From: Collinsella sp.
GTDB taxonomy: Bacteria > Actinomycetota > Coriobacteriia > Coriobacteriales > Coriobacteriaceae
Direction: 5' to 3'
Length of the DNA: 64,000 nucleotides
Assembly: GCA_018376905.1 (NCBI GenBank)
Contig: JAHAAK010000010.1
Coordinates: 9,612 to 73,611 of the forward strand
Below are positions 29,601-43,100 of this stretch, in pieces (the stretch's first letter is position 1; each line of letters begins with the position of its first letter). The notes under the pieces were generated by a model, which made no database searches, had not been told where the DNA came from, and saw nothing but the letters and a program-made list of their open reading frames with translations. Made by a program: the position numbers and the translations under genes.

Positions 29601-32600
29601 CAACTCAAATGTCTTGATTTGTAACATCTAGAGAGGTTTTTGACCCCTTACTGTTACAGATCGAGACAATTGCCGGGGAGGGGTCCCGTCACGGCAAGAC
29701 GCCCGCCGCCTAGATACAGAACCCGGGGATCACACAGGTTAGCTTGCTTGGCTTTTCCGCAGGCGTTGCGTACGTAAAGACGTCGCCGTCGTGCCCCACG
29801 CGGTTCATATAGAGCGTGCCTTCGCTCTCCGATGTGTCGGGGCTCACCGTGCGCTCCCACCAACAGGTGTCCTTGCCCTTCCACTGGCGGACCATCGTCT
29901 CGTTCGTGGAATACGGGCTCACCTTGAGCTCGCGGAAGAGCTGATACTCCCTGCCCTCGCCGTTGTAGATGTCTGCCAGGTAGTGATAGCCCTCGGTAAA
30001 CGAATCGGGCGGTTGCGTACCGCACAGCTCGACCATGGCGGGCAGCCAAAGGGTTGCGGGCAACTCGCTCAGGCACGATGCGCTGTTGGCGGCGCCCACA
30101 TTGTTCGAGACCTTCTTGACCCCTTTAATGAGTGCGCGCAACTCGTTGGGCAGCAGCTTAAGGCCGTCGCCGTTGAGCCATTCCCGCAGCTCGCAATCTG
30201 CCCAGCCGGCGCTCGGCGGTTCAGCCGCAGCGTTGCGCTCGGCAATACCCGCGTCGAACATAAACGTTAGTCCGGCCTTGCCCGTCCCGTCCAGAAGCTC
30301 ATCGTGGCGGATGCCCACAAGCTGCGCGCCAACCTGCAGCCCGTTGGTGAGCGTGACACGCTTGGTACACGGATAGGGGATATGCCCATCGGCATCGAGC
30401 AGATGATAGCGCCTGGCAATCTCGCGTGCCTCGCTACGGGTCTCGGTGGCCTTAATCTTGAGCGAAATCTCCTGCAGCTGATCCCAAGTGTAGTCGTCAA
30501 GTGAACTGCGGATGCCGTCCAGGTAGTCGGGGATGCCAAAGCCATGGGTTGCCGCCCCGATAACGCCTAGCCCCGCAACGGCTGCGACAACGCCACCGAT
30601 AATAAAGCGGCGGCGGGTCATGGCATCGTGCCGGGCCTGCTCCAGGATCTCTCTCGCGCGCTCGCCGGCGACGTCGACCTTAAGGTGCGTACCGGAGTCG
30701 ATGTCAATTGCGGTGTCACTGCCCGCGCCCTCGCGGCCCTCGGATTCGGCATCGGTGAGGTATGCCGAGAGCACCTCGAGCATCTGCTGTTCGGTGGGAC
30801 GATCACGCTGCTCGACTGAGATGCCTTTCATGATGATTTGGACGAGCGCCTCGTCGTCACTGCATCGCGGCTCGAGCGGCGCCGGCTTGGTCTTGGTCTT
30901 TATGAGGTAGAACGAACCGGTTGCCGCGGCACCCGTCGACTCCACATCGAACGGTTTGCGACCGCTGTAGAGCTGGTACAGAATGCTCGAAAGCGCGTAG
31001 ACATCGATTGCGGGCGAGCGGCGAAGGGCCGCGATGCCTTCGATATCCTGCGTGAGCATCTCGGGCGCGGCGTATGCGGGCGTGGCAAAGCGCCAGATGC
31101 CGGCGCGCCGGGTGATCGTGTCATCGCCGAGGGCCATGGTCGCGGAGCCCATGTCGATGAGGCAGGGGTCAAAGGAGCAATCGACGATCTGCTGCTCGAG
31201 CGTTCGACTGGTGGTACGGAACATGATATTGGCGGGCGACAGGTCGCGATGGACGACCGGATTCACGAGCCCCTGGGTCATCAGGAGTGCGCGAAGCACG
31301 GCGTTTCCAACGGCGGCCACCATCTGGGTGGTTAGCCCGCCCGAGGCATGGTGCGGAAGCAAGGGCAGCGCCTGCTTGAGCGAGGTGCCCTCGACCCACT
31401 CCATGAGGATGAGCGGGTCGTCCTCGCACGACCCATAGCCATAGACGCGCGGAAATCCACGCAGGTGCGAGACGGTGCACAGATGACGGTACTCCTCGAA
31501 CAGCGCGGCGGTGTTGGCCAGGTGCGCAGCCGCTTGCTCGGCGGAGCGATCGGGCGTCTGGCCGGAAAGGATGGCGTTGTCCTTGAGTAGTTTGACGGCA
31601 AAGACCTCGCCGTTCGTGTTGGTCGCGCGCAGCACGTGCCCGATATTGCCGTCGTCGCGGTGGGCCGTCTGGAGAATAAGCGTCATAAACCGGCGCTTGG
31701 CATCATCCTCGGCGCTGGGGTCGACTGCCACGGCGGTATCGAACGTGTCGAGATGGATGAGTTTGTCGCCATAGGCGCTATCGGTAGTATCCATGGCGTT
31801 CCTTTGTCTGGCATGGGTTGCCGCGCGTATACGTGGGCAGTGCGGATATCGATAAAGTACCATGATAGCCGCACTGCCCACGTATACCGCTGAGTATTGT
31901 CGTTTACGACGCAGAAGGTAGAAGACGAAAGACGGACGGTGACCGTCTTTCGATCGCCGTCCGCGCTAGTCCACAATAACGAGAAACGTTGTATAAAGAC
32001 CCAAATGAAGTCTGTCGCTGTTGGCGATCTCCACGGGGGGATAGACTTTGCCGGGCTCTCGTTGGTCGCGGGGCGGCTCGATTACAGTATCACCGTCGCC
32101 CGCACCCGATTCGAGCACCGTGCCGTTGGTCGATCCAAGGCCCTGGGCGTACCAGTGCTCACCCTCAAGCCAAATGCGAAGATGCTCGCGCGATGCATCG
32201 GCACCCACATCGGTGATGCTGGGCGAAGTTTTGGGCAAAGAACCAATCACGGTGCCGCGCGGATCGCGTGTGAGGGGATGGATTTGCATGTCGACGCAGT
32301 TGTCGGCATGTGTCCTGAGCAGACCGAGGTTGGGGGCGACGGCGCGCGGCTGATCCAGACTGCCCATAAAGCCACGTCCAACGGTAGTTTCGGTGGTGCC
32401 AAAGTGCCCGCCCGTCTTGCTGTCGCAAAAGCGCTCGACGGTGGCCACGCCTTGAACGGGATCGGCAAGTGCGCCCGTTGCCACAAAGAGCATCAAGAAG
32501 AGCGTGCTTTTTTCGCGCACGGCATTGCCGTCAAAGTTGTCGATGCGATTGAGGGCATTTGCATATAGGCGGCTGTCCAGCTTGTAGCTGGCGAGAGCCG

Positions 32601-34086
32601 ACATCATTTCGTTGGCGGCCGGACCGCGATAGTGCTCGGCGATTGTCTGATAGGCGGACTCGCCACCGCCGAGCTTGCTGCAGATTGCCGCGGAAAGGTT
32701 GAGCGTGGTGACGGTAAAGTCGCTGTAGATGGCGGGCGCGCACTGGTCAGGCTTACGATGGACGATGTAACGGGTGAGATACGAGCGGTTGGAAGAGCAT
32801 TTTTCGAGCAGGGTACTGCCGAGATAAGAGTTTCCATTGATGAGCATTCGGGCGATCTCGAGATGTTTAAGACCGCCGAACGAGCGAATATCGTTATAGA
32901 GGACCGAGCAAGGCGTCTCTGCTGCCACGGATACCTCCTTTGATTGCTTCCTAGCCAATATGGCGATAGGAATTAATGGCCCCCGGTGGGCGACGTATTA
33001 AATGGCTGCGCAATATATAGCGTAACCAAAGCAACATTATAGGCCACATGTTCGAAATTGCAGGAAGACCGAGAGATTTTGGTTGGACTGAACGGAAATC
33101 CCCCTCTGTCTTGTTCTATAACATTTGGACCCGGTTTTGCCCTGCATCTGTTACAGATTGACACAATCGGCCAGGCCCACCTCGTCCGCCTCGTCATCTG
33201 TGGTTTACGTGGGGGCATACGGAGTACGGGTATACTAACCGGCGGCGAATCTGCTCCATCGCTTAGAGCTGCTGCGTCTGGACGGCGCGTGATAGGGCTG
33301 CCAAAGCGATCGCCAGCGTGCTGAGCAACGTCCTCTCTGTGCGCACCTGTTTTTGTATGTATTAGCGCACTACCAAGCACGCCCGCGCGGCCGCATGCCG
33401 CGCTCATGACGCGTGCAGATAAGGAACAACAACATATGCGTAATTCTGTATCCGACGTCACCGACGCCGAGATTCTGGACGAGGCCCGCGAGGCCATGAC
33501 CCAGGCTGCCTTCGATGCCGCCGATGAGGCCAATGCTGCCCAGGCCGTCGAGTCCGCTACCGAGAGCCTGCCCGCCTTTAACGAGCTGGGGCTTTCGGAC
33601 GAGATACTCCGTGCTATCGAGAACCTGGGCTACACGGCGCCGACGCCCGTGCAGGCCGGCTCGATCCCCGTGGTGCTCGAGGGTCGCGACCTGCTTGCCG
33701 CCGCTCAAACCGGCACCGGCAAGACGGCCGCCTTCTTGCTGCCGACCATGAACAATCTGGAGCACATTGCTCCGCCCAAACCCGTGCGCGAGCGCGGCGG
33801 CCGCAACCGCCGTCGCGGTGCCAAGAAGCCCGAGGGCAACGGCCGCGGCCCCGTGATGCTCGTCATCACCCCCACGCGCGAGCTCGCCCAGCAGATCGAC
33901 GAGGTCGCGAGCAAGATCGCCGACGTCACCGGCCATGTCGCCGTGACCGTCGTGGGTGGCGTGAGCTACAAGCCGCAGACCGCGGCACTCAAGTACGGCT
34001 GCGATATCCTGGTCGCCACGCCGGGCCGTCTGGTCGACCTGATCGAGCAGGGCGCCTGCCACCTGAACGAGGTCAAGGTGCTGGTA

Positions 34087-34118
<32 letters not shown>

Positions 34119-37100
34119 CTTTTTGCCCGCCGTCCGCCGCATTGTGCGCGAGACGCCGGCCGAGCGCCAGACGCTGCTGTTCTCGGCGACGCTCGACGAG
34201 GAGGCCGTGGGCGAGATCACCGACCTGGTGAGCGATCCGGCTCGCGTGGAGATCGCGCCCGCCACGTCGACCGCCGACACCGTCGACCAGTTTGTGTTCC
34301 CGGTGTCCATCGAGGCCAAGAATAACCTGTTGCCCGAGTTCCTCAAGAAGGAGGGCCCGGAGCGCACCATCGTCTTTATGCGCACCAAGCATCGCGCCGA
34401 CAGCTGCTGCCGTCGTCTGGAGCGTAAGGGCATCAAGGCCGCCGCGATTCATGGCAACCGCAGCCAGGCCCAGCGCGAGCGCGCGCTTTCTGCCTTCCGC
34501 GACGGCACCGTCGACGTGCTGGTGGCAACCGATGTTCTCGCCCGCGGCATCGACATTAGCGACGTGCGCTACGTCGTGAACTTTGACGTGCCGGCCGAGC
34601 CGACCGACTATATCCACCGCATTGGCCGTACGGGCCGCGCCGGCGAGCTGGGCTGGGCCATTACGTTTGTGACCGAGCAGGACGTCGATGAGTTCTACGA
34701 GATCGAGAAGCTCATGGACAAGACGGCCGATATTTACGAAGCCGGCGACCTGCATGTGGGTCCCAACCCGCCTGCGGTTGATCCCGAGCGCGACCCTGCG
34801 GCCTTTAAGGTGAAGAAGAAGACTAAGCGCGGCAAGTCCAAGAGCAAGAAGAAGCTTGAGCAGGCGCGTCGCGACGGCAAGCGCAACGGCGACGATTACG
34901 GCGATGTTGCCGGTCGTTCCAACCGCGGTCGCGACGAGCGCCGCGGCGACGGCGAGCGTCCGAGCCGTCCCAAGCGCGGCGGCAAGACCCGCGTGCGCGA
35001 GGGCGTTCAGGCTCGCGTGGACGAGGCTGTTGAGAGCGTGGCTCGCGAGGTAGCTGCCGAGGAGCGCGGCGGTGCTGGTGCCGCTGAGCAGCCTGCGCGC
35101 GGCAACCGTGCCGAGCGTCGTGCCAAGCAGTTCCAGGGCGAGGCACACCGCCGTCGTCGTGAGGACGAGGACCGCGGCGGTCGTCGTCGTGTCGAGCGCG
35201 AGGACGAGGGCCGCGGTTCGCGCGGTGGCAAGCGCGGTGCGGGCGACCGCCGGCGTTCCGGTCGTGATGACGAGCGCGGCGGCCGTGATGAGCGTCGCGG
35301 CGGCGAGGGTCGCGGTGAGCGTACTGCCCGTGGCGGTGAGTCCCGTGGCGGCAAGCGCTTTGAAGAGCGCGGTAGCCGCGGCGGCGAGCGTCGCGAGGGT
35401 GCTCGCGGCAATGGCGGCCGCGGCGGCGCTGGTCGTTCTAACGAGTCGCGTGATCGTCGTGACCCGCGTGCCAGCCGCGATCGTCGCGATGACTGGCGCA
35501 ACTACGACGATACCCGCGAAGAGCGTCGCGGCGGCTATCGTGGTGGTCGTGGCGGCAACCAGGCCGGCTCCCGTGGCGGCCGTGCCGGCGGTCGCGATAA
35601 CCGTGGCAGCTACGGCAACAGCCGTGGCGGCAAGCGCGGTGGCAGCTCCCGTCGCCCCGGCGACGGCGGCGGCAAGCGCAAGTAAGATGCGCATCGCGCG
35701 CTAGCGTGAGACAAGCTAAGGGCCCGAGCAAACAACGCTCGGGCCCTTTTGTTTGCCGTGTCCATCGCTAATTCAAACGTGATGTTCTCGGGAATGCATC
35801 TGGGGGATGCCGAGGACCTATTTTCTGCCATGCAGCAATGGGTCCCATGGGGTGCGCCGTGCATTTTTTGGAGTATTCTGCAGTTCGAGTTGTCTGCATA
35901 TGATTCGACGTCGCCAACGGTGGCCTTCGGATATCCCTAGCGAGCGTTCCGAGTCAGATTTCGCCGTTTTCCGGAGCAGGGGCGCGTCATTCTCGCCATG
36001 TCGGGACTTAGAATGATACGGCGCCCTACAGTTTTGCCCACCCGCGGCGGTGCTGACGCGGTCACGTTGCAGAATACTCCGTTTTTTGCACGTGCCGGGA
36101 TGGGGTACCTCAGGAGAACGCGGCGGTATCCAGTAAGTATATGCAATCTGTACCGTAATTTATACAAAACGAAGAGGCAGACAGCGTAGGGTGGGTGCAT
36201 TGGGGTGCTTGGTGCACCAAAACGGGGATCCCATGCGCCGTATACTCTGGCTGGATGTGAAAGCGGCTTGACGCGTTGCCAGGCGTAGGGGAGGGTGCCT
36301 CGATGAGCGTATTCGAAATTGTGTTTAGTCCGACGGGTGGAACGCGGAAGGTGTCTGGCCTTGTGGCCGGGGCACTGGGCAAGAATACCGTTACCGTCGA
36401 TCTGGCCGATAGCGGGCTAGATTTCAGCGCTGTCTCGATGACTGAGGACGACGTGGCCGTAATCTCTGTGCCGGCGTATGCCGGTAGAATCCCGGCTGTG
36501 GTGGCTGACCGGTTGGGCATGGTGCGCGGCAACGGGGCTCGGGCTGTTTTGGTTTGCGTATACGGAAACCGCGCGTTTGAGGACACGCTCGTAGAGCTGG
36601 AGGACGTTGCGAAGCGCGCCGTATTTAGGGTTGTTGCAGCGGTTTCTGCTATTGCTGAGCATTCCGTTGCTCGTCAGTTTGCTGCTGGGCGACCGGATGC
36701 GCAGGATGCGGCGCAGCTCGCAGAGTTTGCGCAGCAAATTCAGCAAAAGCTGTTGGCTGAGGATGCGTCCGGGCCCTCTATCCCCGGCAATCGTCCTTAT
36801 AAACAAGCCGGAGGTCACCGCATGGCACCCGAGGCAACAGAGGATTGTGTCTCCTGCGGTGCATGCGCCGCGGCGTGCCCCGTTTGCGCTATCGACAAGA
36901 GTGACCCCAAACGAGCAGCTGGCGAGGCGTGCATCTCCTGCATGCGCTGCATCGCCGTATGTCCGCGAGGTGCTCGCAAGCTTGATTCCAACAAACTATC
37001 CGCTGTTTCCCAGATGCTGAGCAAGGTTTGCGTCGCGCGGAAGGAATGCGAGCTCTTCATCTAGCGCAAGTGAGATTGGTGCAAACAAACCTGGCCCTTT

Positions 37101-40100
37101 TGCACCAAAAACGATCCGTTTTCCTCCGTTCCCAAGGGATCATGTGATCCGAAGGGGACGGAGGAAAACGGATCAAAAAGGAAAAATAGTAAGGCGCTCT
37201 TTTTCACATTGAATATTGCAATTTGGTAACGCGTTTTATCAAATATGGCATTTATCTGCGGTAATGTTCTATTTCACCGCTGAGGGTGACATTTTCTACC
37301 GCCTGCCGAACCGTATGGAGACCTCACAACTTTTTAGGTCAGTGTTGTGCGTGTAGCAATTTCGCCCGGCCTCGCCTCCGGGCTGCCATGTGAGAGGGGA
37401 TCTTATGGCTCGACTGCATGTAATGGAACGCAGCCACGCTCAGGCCGTCATGGACGACCTGCACGATGCGCTCGGACGTCGTCTGGCGGTGAGTTCGCTC
37501 GCTCCGTGTCCCGTTGAGTTTACGGCAGCGCTCGTCAACCTGTGCTCCACCCAGAGCTGCGGCAAGTGCACGCCCTGCCGCGTGGGCCTGAGCGCGCTGA
37601 GCGACCTGCTCGCCGATGTGCTCGAAGGGCGCGCCGATGAGTCCACGCTCAACCTTATTGAGCGCACGGCCCGCACCATCTACCTTTCGAGCGACTGCGC
37701 CATCGGCTACGAGGCCGGCGCCATGGCGCTCACGGCCATTCGCGGCTTCCGCGACGACTTTGAGCACCACATCCGTGAGCACTCCTGCGGCTTTGACCGC
37801 GAGGCCCGTGTCCCGTGCGTCTCAGGCTGCCCGGCGCACGTCGACATTCCCGGGTACATTTCGCTCGTTGAGGCCGGCCGCTATGCCGATGCCGTCAAGG
37901 TCATCCGCAAGAACAATCCGCTTCCGCTCGTCTGCGGCCTGGTGTGCGAGCATCCCTGCGAGATGCACTGTCGCCGTGGCATGGTCGACGACCCCATGAA
38001 CATCCTTGCCCTCAAGCGGTTTGCCGTTGAGCATAGCGACCTCAACGACCACAAGCCACATGTAGTGGACAACACTGGTAAGCGCGTCGCCGTGATCGGC
38101 GGCGGCCCGGCCGGTCTTTCTTGCGCCTACTACCTGGCCGTGATGGGCCACAAGGTGACCATTTTTGAGCAGCGTCACCACCTGGGTGGCATGCTGCGCT
38201 ACGGAATCCCCAGCTATCGTCTGCCACGCGAGCGCCTGCAGGCCGAGATCGACTGGATCATGAGCGCCGGCATCGATGTGGAACTCGATCACTCCGTCAA
38301 CGGCGAGGAGCTTGTCCGCCTGCGCGACGAGTTTGATGCCGTCTATCTGGCCATCGGTGCCCATAGCGACAAGAAGCTCGGCCTTCCGGGCGAAGAGGCT
38401 CCCGGCGTGAAGTCGGCCGTCAAGATGCTGCGTGCCATTGGCGACGACGAGCTGCCCGACCTGAGCGGCCGGCGCGTGTGCGTCATCGGCGGCGGCAACG
38501 TTGCCATGGACGTGGCGCGCTCTGCCGTGCGCTGCGGTGCCGAAAAGGTAAGTATCGTCTACCGCCGTCGCATCTGCGACATGACGGCCCAGGATGCCGA
38601 GATTGCCGGCGCCCAGGCCGAGGGCTGCGAGGTTCTGGAGCTCACGGCCCCGCTCGGTATCGAGACGGGCGAGGACGGTCGCGTGAGCGGCCTGCGCGTG
38701 CAGCCGCAGATTATCGGCGAGCCCCTTCGTGGGCGTCCGGCCCCGCGTGCCGCCGCCACGCCCGAGCGCGTCATTCCCTGCGAGCGCGTGTTTGTGGCCA
38801 TTGGCCAGGACATCGACTCCAAGCCGTTTGAAGATATGGGCATCGCCTGCAAGTGGGGCCGCGTGGTCACCGATTCGGATGGCGCCGTGCCTAACTTCGA
38901 TGGCCTCTTTAGCGGCGGCGACTGCCAGACCGGTCCCGCCACCGTCATCCGGGCCATCAACGCCGGCCGTGTGGCTTCGGCAAACATCGATCACTACCTG
39001 GGCTTCGACCACAAGATTAAGCTCGACGTGGAGCTGCCGACCGTTCAGTTTAAGGGCAAACACGAGTGCGGCCGCTGCGAGCTGGGCGAGCGCGAGGCCG
39101 GCGAACGCATCCACGACTGGAATCTGGTCGAACAGGGCCTTACCGAGGAAGAGGCACGCCAAGAGGCGAGTCGCTGCTTGCGTTGCGACCACTTTGGCTT
39201 TGGTGCGTTCCGTGGAGGGAGGAACTTGGAATGGTAGAGCCCAACAAAACCACCGTCGGCGATAACAGCGAAAACGGAGCGCACAACATGGTCAGGCTCA
39301 TTATCGATAACTGCGAAGTCGTGGTGCCCGAGCACACCACGATCCTGGACGCGGCCAAGTCCGTCGGCATCCAGATTCCCACCCTGTGCTACCTGCGCGA
39401 TCTAAACGAGATCGGCGGCTGCCGTGTGTGCGTGGTCGAGGTCGAGGGCTGCGATCAGCTGGTTGCCGCCTGCAACAACTATGTGCTCGACGGCATGGTG
39501 GTCCACACCAACAGCCCCAAGGCCCGCGAGGCGCGTCGCGCCAACGTGCAGCTGCTGCTGTCCCAGCACGATTCGCAGTGCACGAGCTGCGTGCGCAGCG
39601 GCAACTGCAACCTGCAGACCATCGCCAACGACCTGGGCATTTTCTATCTGCCGTATCAAAGGCATTTGGCGGGCGAGGGCTGGGATTTCGATTTTCCCAT
39701 CATCCGCGAAAACGACAAGTGCATTAAATGCATGCGCTGCATCAAGGTGTGCGAGAGCATGCAGGGCCTAGGGATCTGGGACCTGACCAACCGCGCCACA
39801 CATACCGCCGTGGGTACCCGCGGACGCGCGCCGATCGGCAAGACCGATTGCGTCGCGTGCGGTCAGTGCATCACGCATTGCCCGACGGGCGCTCTGCGCG
39901 AGCGTGACGATACCGAGACCGTATTTGACGCGCTCGCCGATCCCGACAAGATCGTGCTGGTGCAGATTGCGCCGGCCGTGCGTAGCGCCTGGGGCGAGGA
40001 GCTCGGTATTCCGCGCGAGGAGGCTACCGTTGAGCGCCTGGCTTGCGCACTGCGCCGCGTGGGCTTTGAGTACGTGTTCGATACCGATTTCTCGGCCGAC

Positions 40101-43100
40101 CTCACCATTATGGAGGAGGGCTCCGAGCTGCTCGAGCGCCTGGGCGCCGCCGTCAAGGGTGAGGGCGATAGCCGCGGCTGGCCCATGTTTACGAGCTGCT
40201 GCCCGGGCTGGGTGCGCTTTGTGAAGGCGCGCTATCCGGAGTTTGTCGACAGCCTGTCCACGTCCAAGTCGCCGCAGCAGATGTTCGGCGCTATTGCCAA
40301 GACCTACTACGCCAAGGTGCTGGGCGTGGAGCCCGAGCGCCTGTTTGTGGTGTCCGTGATGCCGTGCACGGCCAAGAAGGCCGAGTGTGCGCTGCCGAGC
40401 ATGGTGGGCGCGGGCGGCGCGCCCGACGTAGACGTTGCGCTGACGGTGCGCGAGATGGTGCGCATGATCCGCGCGAGTCACGTGAGCGTGGACACGCTGG
40501 TCGAGGAGCCGCTCGATACGCCGCTGGGCTTTGGCACGGGCGCGGGCGTGATCTTTGGCGCCACGGGCGGCGTGATGGAGGCCGCCGTGCGCTCGACCTA
40601 TTACCTGGTGACGGACAAGAACCCCGATGCGGACTTCTTTACCGACGCGCGTGGCCTGGATGGCTGGAAGGAAGCCGTTGCCGATATCGATGGCACCAAG
40701 GTGCGCGTCGCCGTGGCGCACGGGCTGGGCAACGCCGCCCGCCTGCTCGACGCGATTCGCGACGGTCGTGTGAGCTATGACTTCGTCGAGGTTATGGCAT
40801 GCCCGGGCGGCTGCGTCGGTGGCGGCGGTCAGCCCATCCACGACGGCTGCGAGCTGGCAGCCGAGCGCGGCCAGGTGCTGTGGGGCCTGGATGCGAACGC
40901 CGAGATTCGCTTCTCGCACGAGAATCCCGATGTCCAGGCGTGCTACCGCGAGTTCTTAGGCGAGCCGCTCTCGCCACTGGCCGAGGAGCTGCTGCATACC
41001 GACCATCACGCATGGACGATGCCTAACGAGGGGACGTGCTAGCGATGCGCGCGTTTGATGTTGAGATGTCGCGCCGGGGGTTTGCCTCGGCGTTCGCCGC
41101 GGGCGCCCTGTCACTTGCGCTCGCGGGCTGTGGCGGCGGGGCTGCCGGTGCCGGGTCCGCCGCGGGCTCGGTTGCCACGGACGGCGCCGGTGCTGCCGCA
41201 GAGCCGGTCGAGGTGCACGTCGCCTCGCTCAAGGGTCCGACGTCGATCGGTCTGGTGCAGTTTATGGACCAGGCAGCCGATGGCGAGACGGACAATGAGT
41301 TCGACTTTGCGATCAACACTGCCGCCGACGAGATTGTGCCCAAGGTCATTCAGGGCGATATCGATATCGCCCTGGTGCCCGCCAACGTGGCGAGCGTGCT
41401 CTACAACAAGACCGAGGGCGCGGTGCAGGTCATCGACATCAACACGCTGGGCGTGCTGAACGTTGTGACGGGCGACGCGAGTGTGGCCTCGTTTGGCGAT
41501 CTGGCGGGCCATACTGTCTATATGACGGGCAAGGGCGCCACGCCGGAGTACGTCATGAACTACCTGCTGGAGCGCGCGGGCTTGGCCGGTCAGGTGACGC
41601 TCGAGTTTAAGAGCGAGCCTACCGAGGTGCTCTCGGCTCTGCTTGCCGACCCGACTGCCGTGGGCGTGCTACCCGAGCCGTTCAAGACGGCGGCCATCGC
41701 CAAGAGCGAGGGCAAGCTGTCGGCACCGGTGAGCCTGACCGATGTGTGGGACGAGCTGGCAGGAGACACGGGCTCGCGCTTGCTGACGGGTGTGACCGTG
41801 GTGCGCCGTGCCTTTGCCGAGGAGCATCCCGAGGCCGTGGCGGAATTCCTGAGCTGCCATGTTGCGAGCGTTGAGGCCGTGAACGCGGCGCCGGCGGACT
41901 GGGCGCAGGCCGTGGTCGATGCGGGCATCGTGGATAACGCCACGATTGCCGAAAAGGCGATTCCCGGGTGCATGCTTGTCTGCCAGACAGGGAAGGATAT
42001 GAAGGCCGCGCTCGGTGGGTACCTGAAGGTGCTGGCCGATGCGGACGCGAGCGCCGTGGGCAGCAAGCTCCCGGCTGATGATTTCTACTACATGGAGTAA
42101 CCCGTGCGTGCGTTTGCTCGACAAATGACGGAGCGTATGAAGGCGGTGGCGGCAGCGGGTGCCGTCGCCGCCTTTTGGCTTGCCGTGTGGGTCTTCGTGG
42201 CGGCGCTGGTGGCACAGCCGCTGATTTTGCCGGGTCCGGGTGCTGTTGTGGTGGCGTTGCTGCGGCTGGTATGCGATGCCGGCACGTGGGCGATTCTGGC
42301 GGGCTCGGGTGCGCGGATTCTAGGCGGTTTGGCGCTTGCCGCGGTGTGCGGTGGTTTGCTGGCCGGAATTTCGTCGCGCTCGCGGGCGTTTGCCCGCTTG
42401 GTGGCTCCGGCGCTTTCGTTTGTTAAGGCGACGCCGGTTGCCTGCGTGGTGGTCCTGCTGCTCATTTGGCTGGGGTCGGCGCGCGTAAGCATTGCGGCGG
42501 TCTTTTTGATGGCGCTGCCGGGAGTGTATTTTTCGCTGGTCGAGGGCTTGACGCAAGCGGATAAACCGCTGGAGCAGATGTTTCGTCTGCATGGCGTGCG
42601 GGGTTGGCGACTGTTTTGTGCCCACATCTGGCGCGAAGTCCTGCCGTTTGTGCTTTCGTGCGCCCGCGCTGTGATCGGCATGAGCTGGAAGGCCGGCGTG
42701 GCGGCGGAGCTGATCGGCATGGCGGTGGGCACCGTGGGTGAGCGCATCTATCAGGCAAAGCTTTTGATTGAGACGGCTGATCTGCTGGCGTGGACCGTGC
42801 TGGTTGTTATGGCTTCGTGGGCATGCGAGCGCGTGCTGGTGTGGCTGCTGCGGGCTTCGGGGCCTGCGGCGTGGCGTGCGGTGGTGCTGTCGCATGGACG
42901 CGGCTTGCGCGGGCGTGCGGGGGCTGCGAGCGATGGCGCTGCAGCGGAGCTTGCGCTTGCCGTGGGCGATCGCGCGCCCTGGGCGCCGGCGCTCGACGGA
43001 CTGGTGCTTCATGTGCCCGCCGGTGGGCGCACCTGCGTGATGGGCGCCTCGGGTGTGGGCAAGTCGACGTTGCTTGCGCTGGCTGCGGGGGAATGCGCGC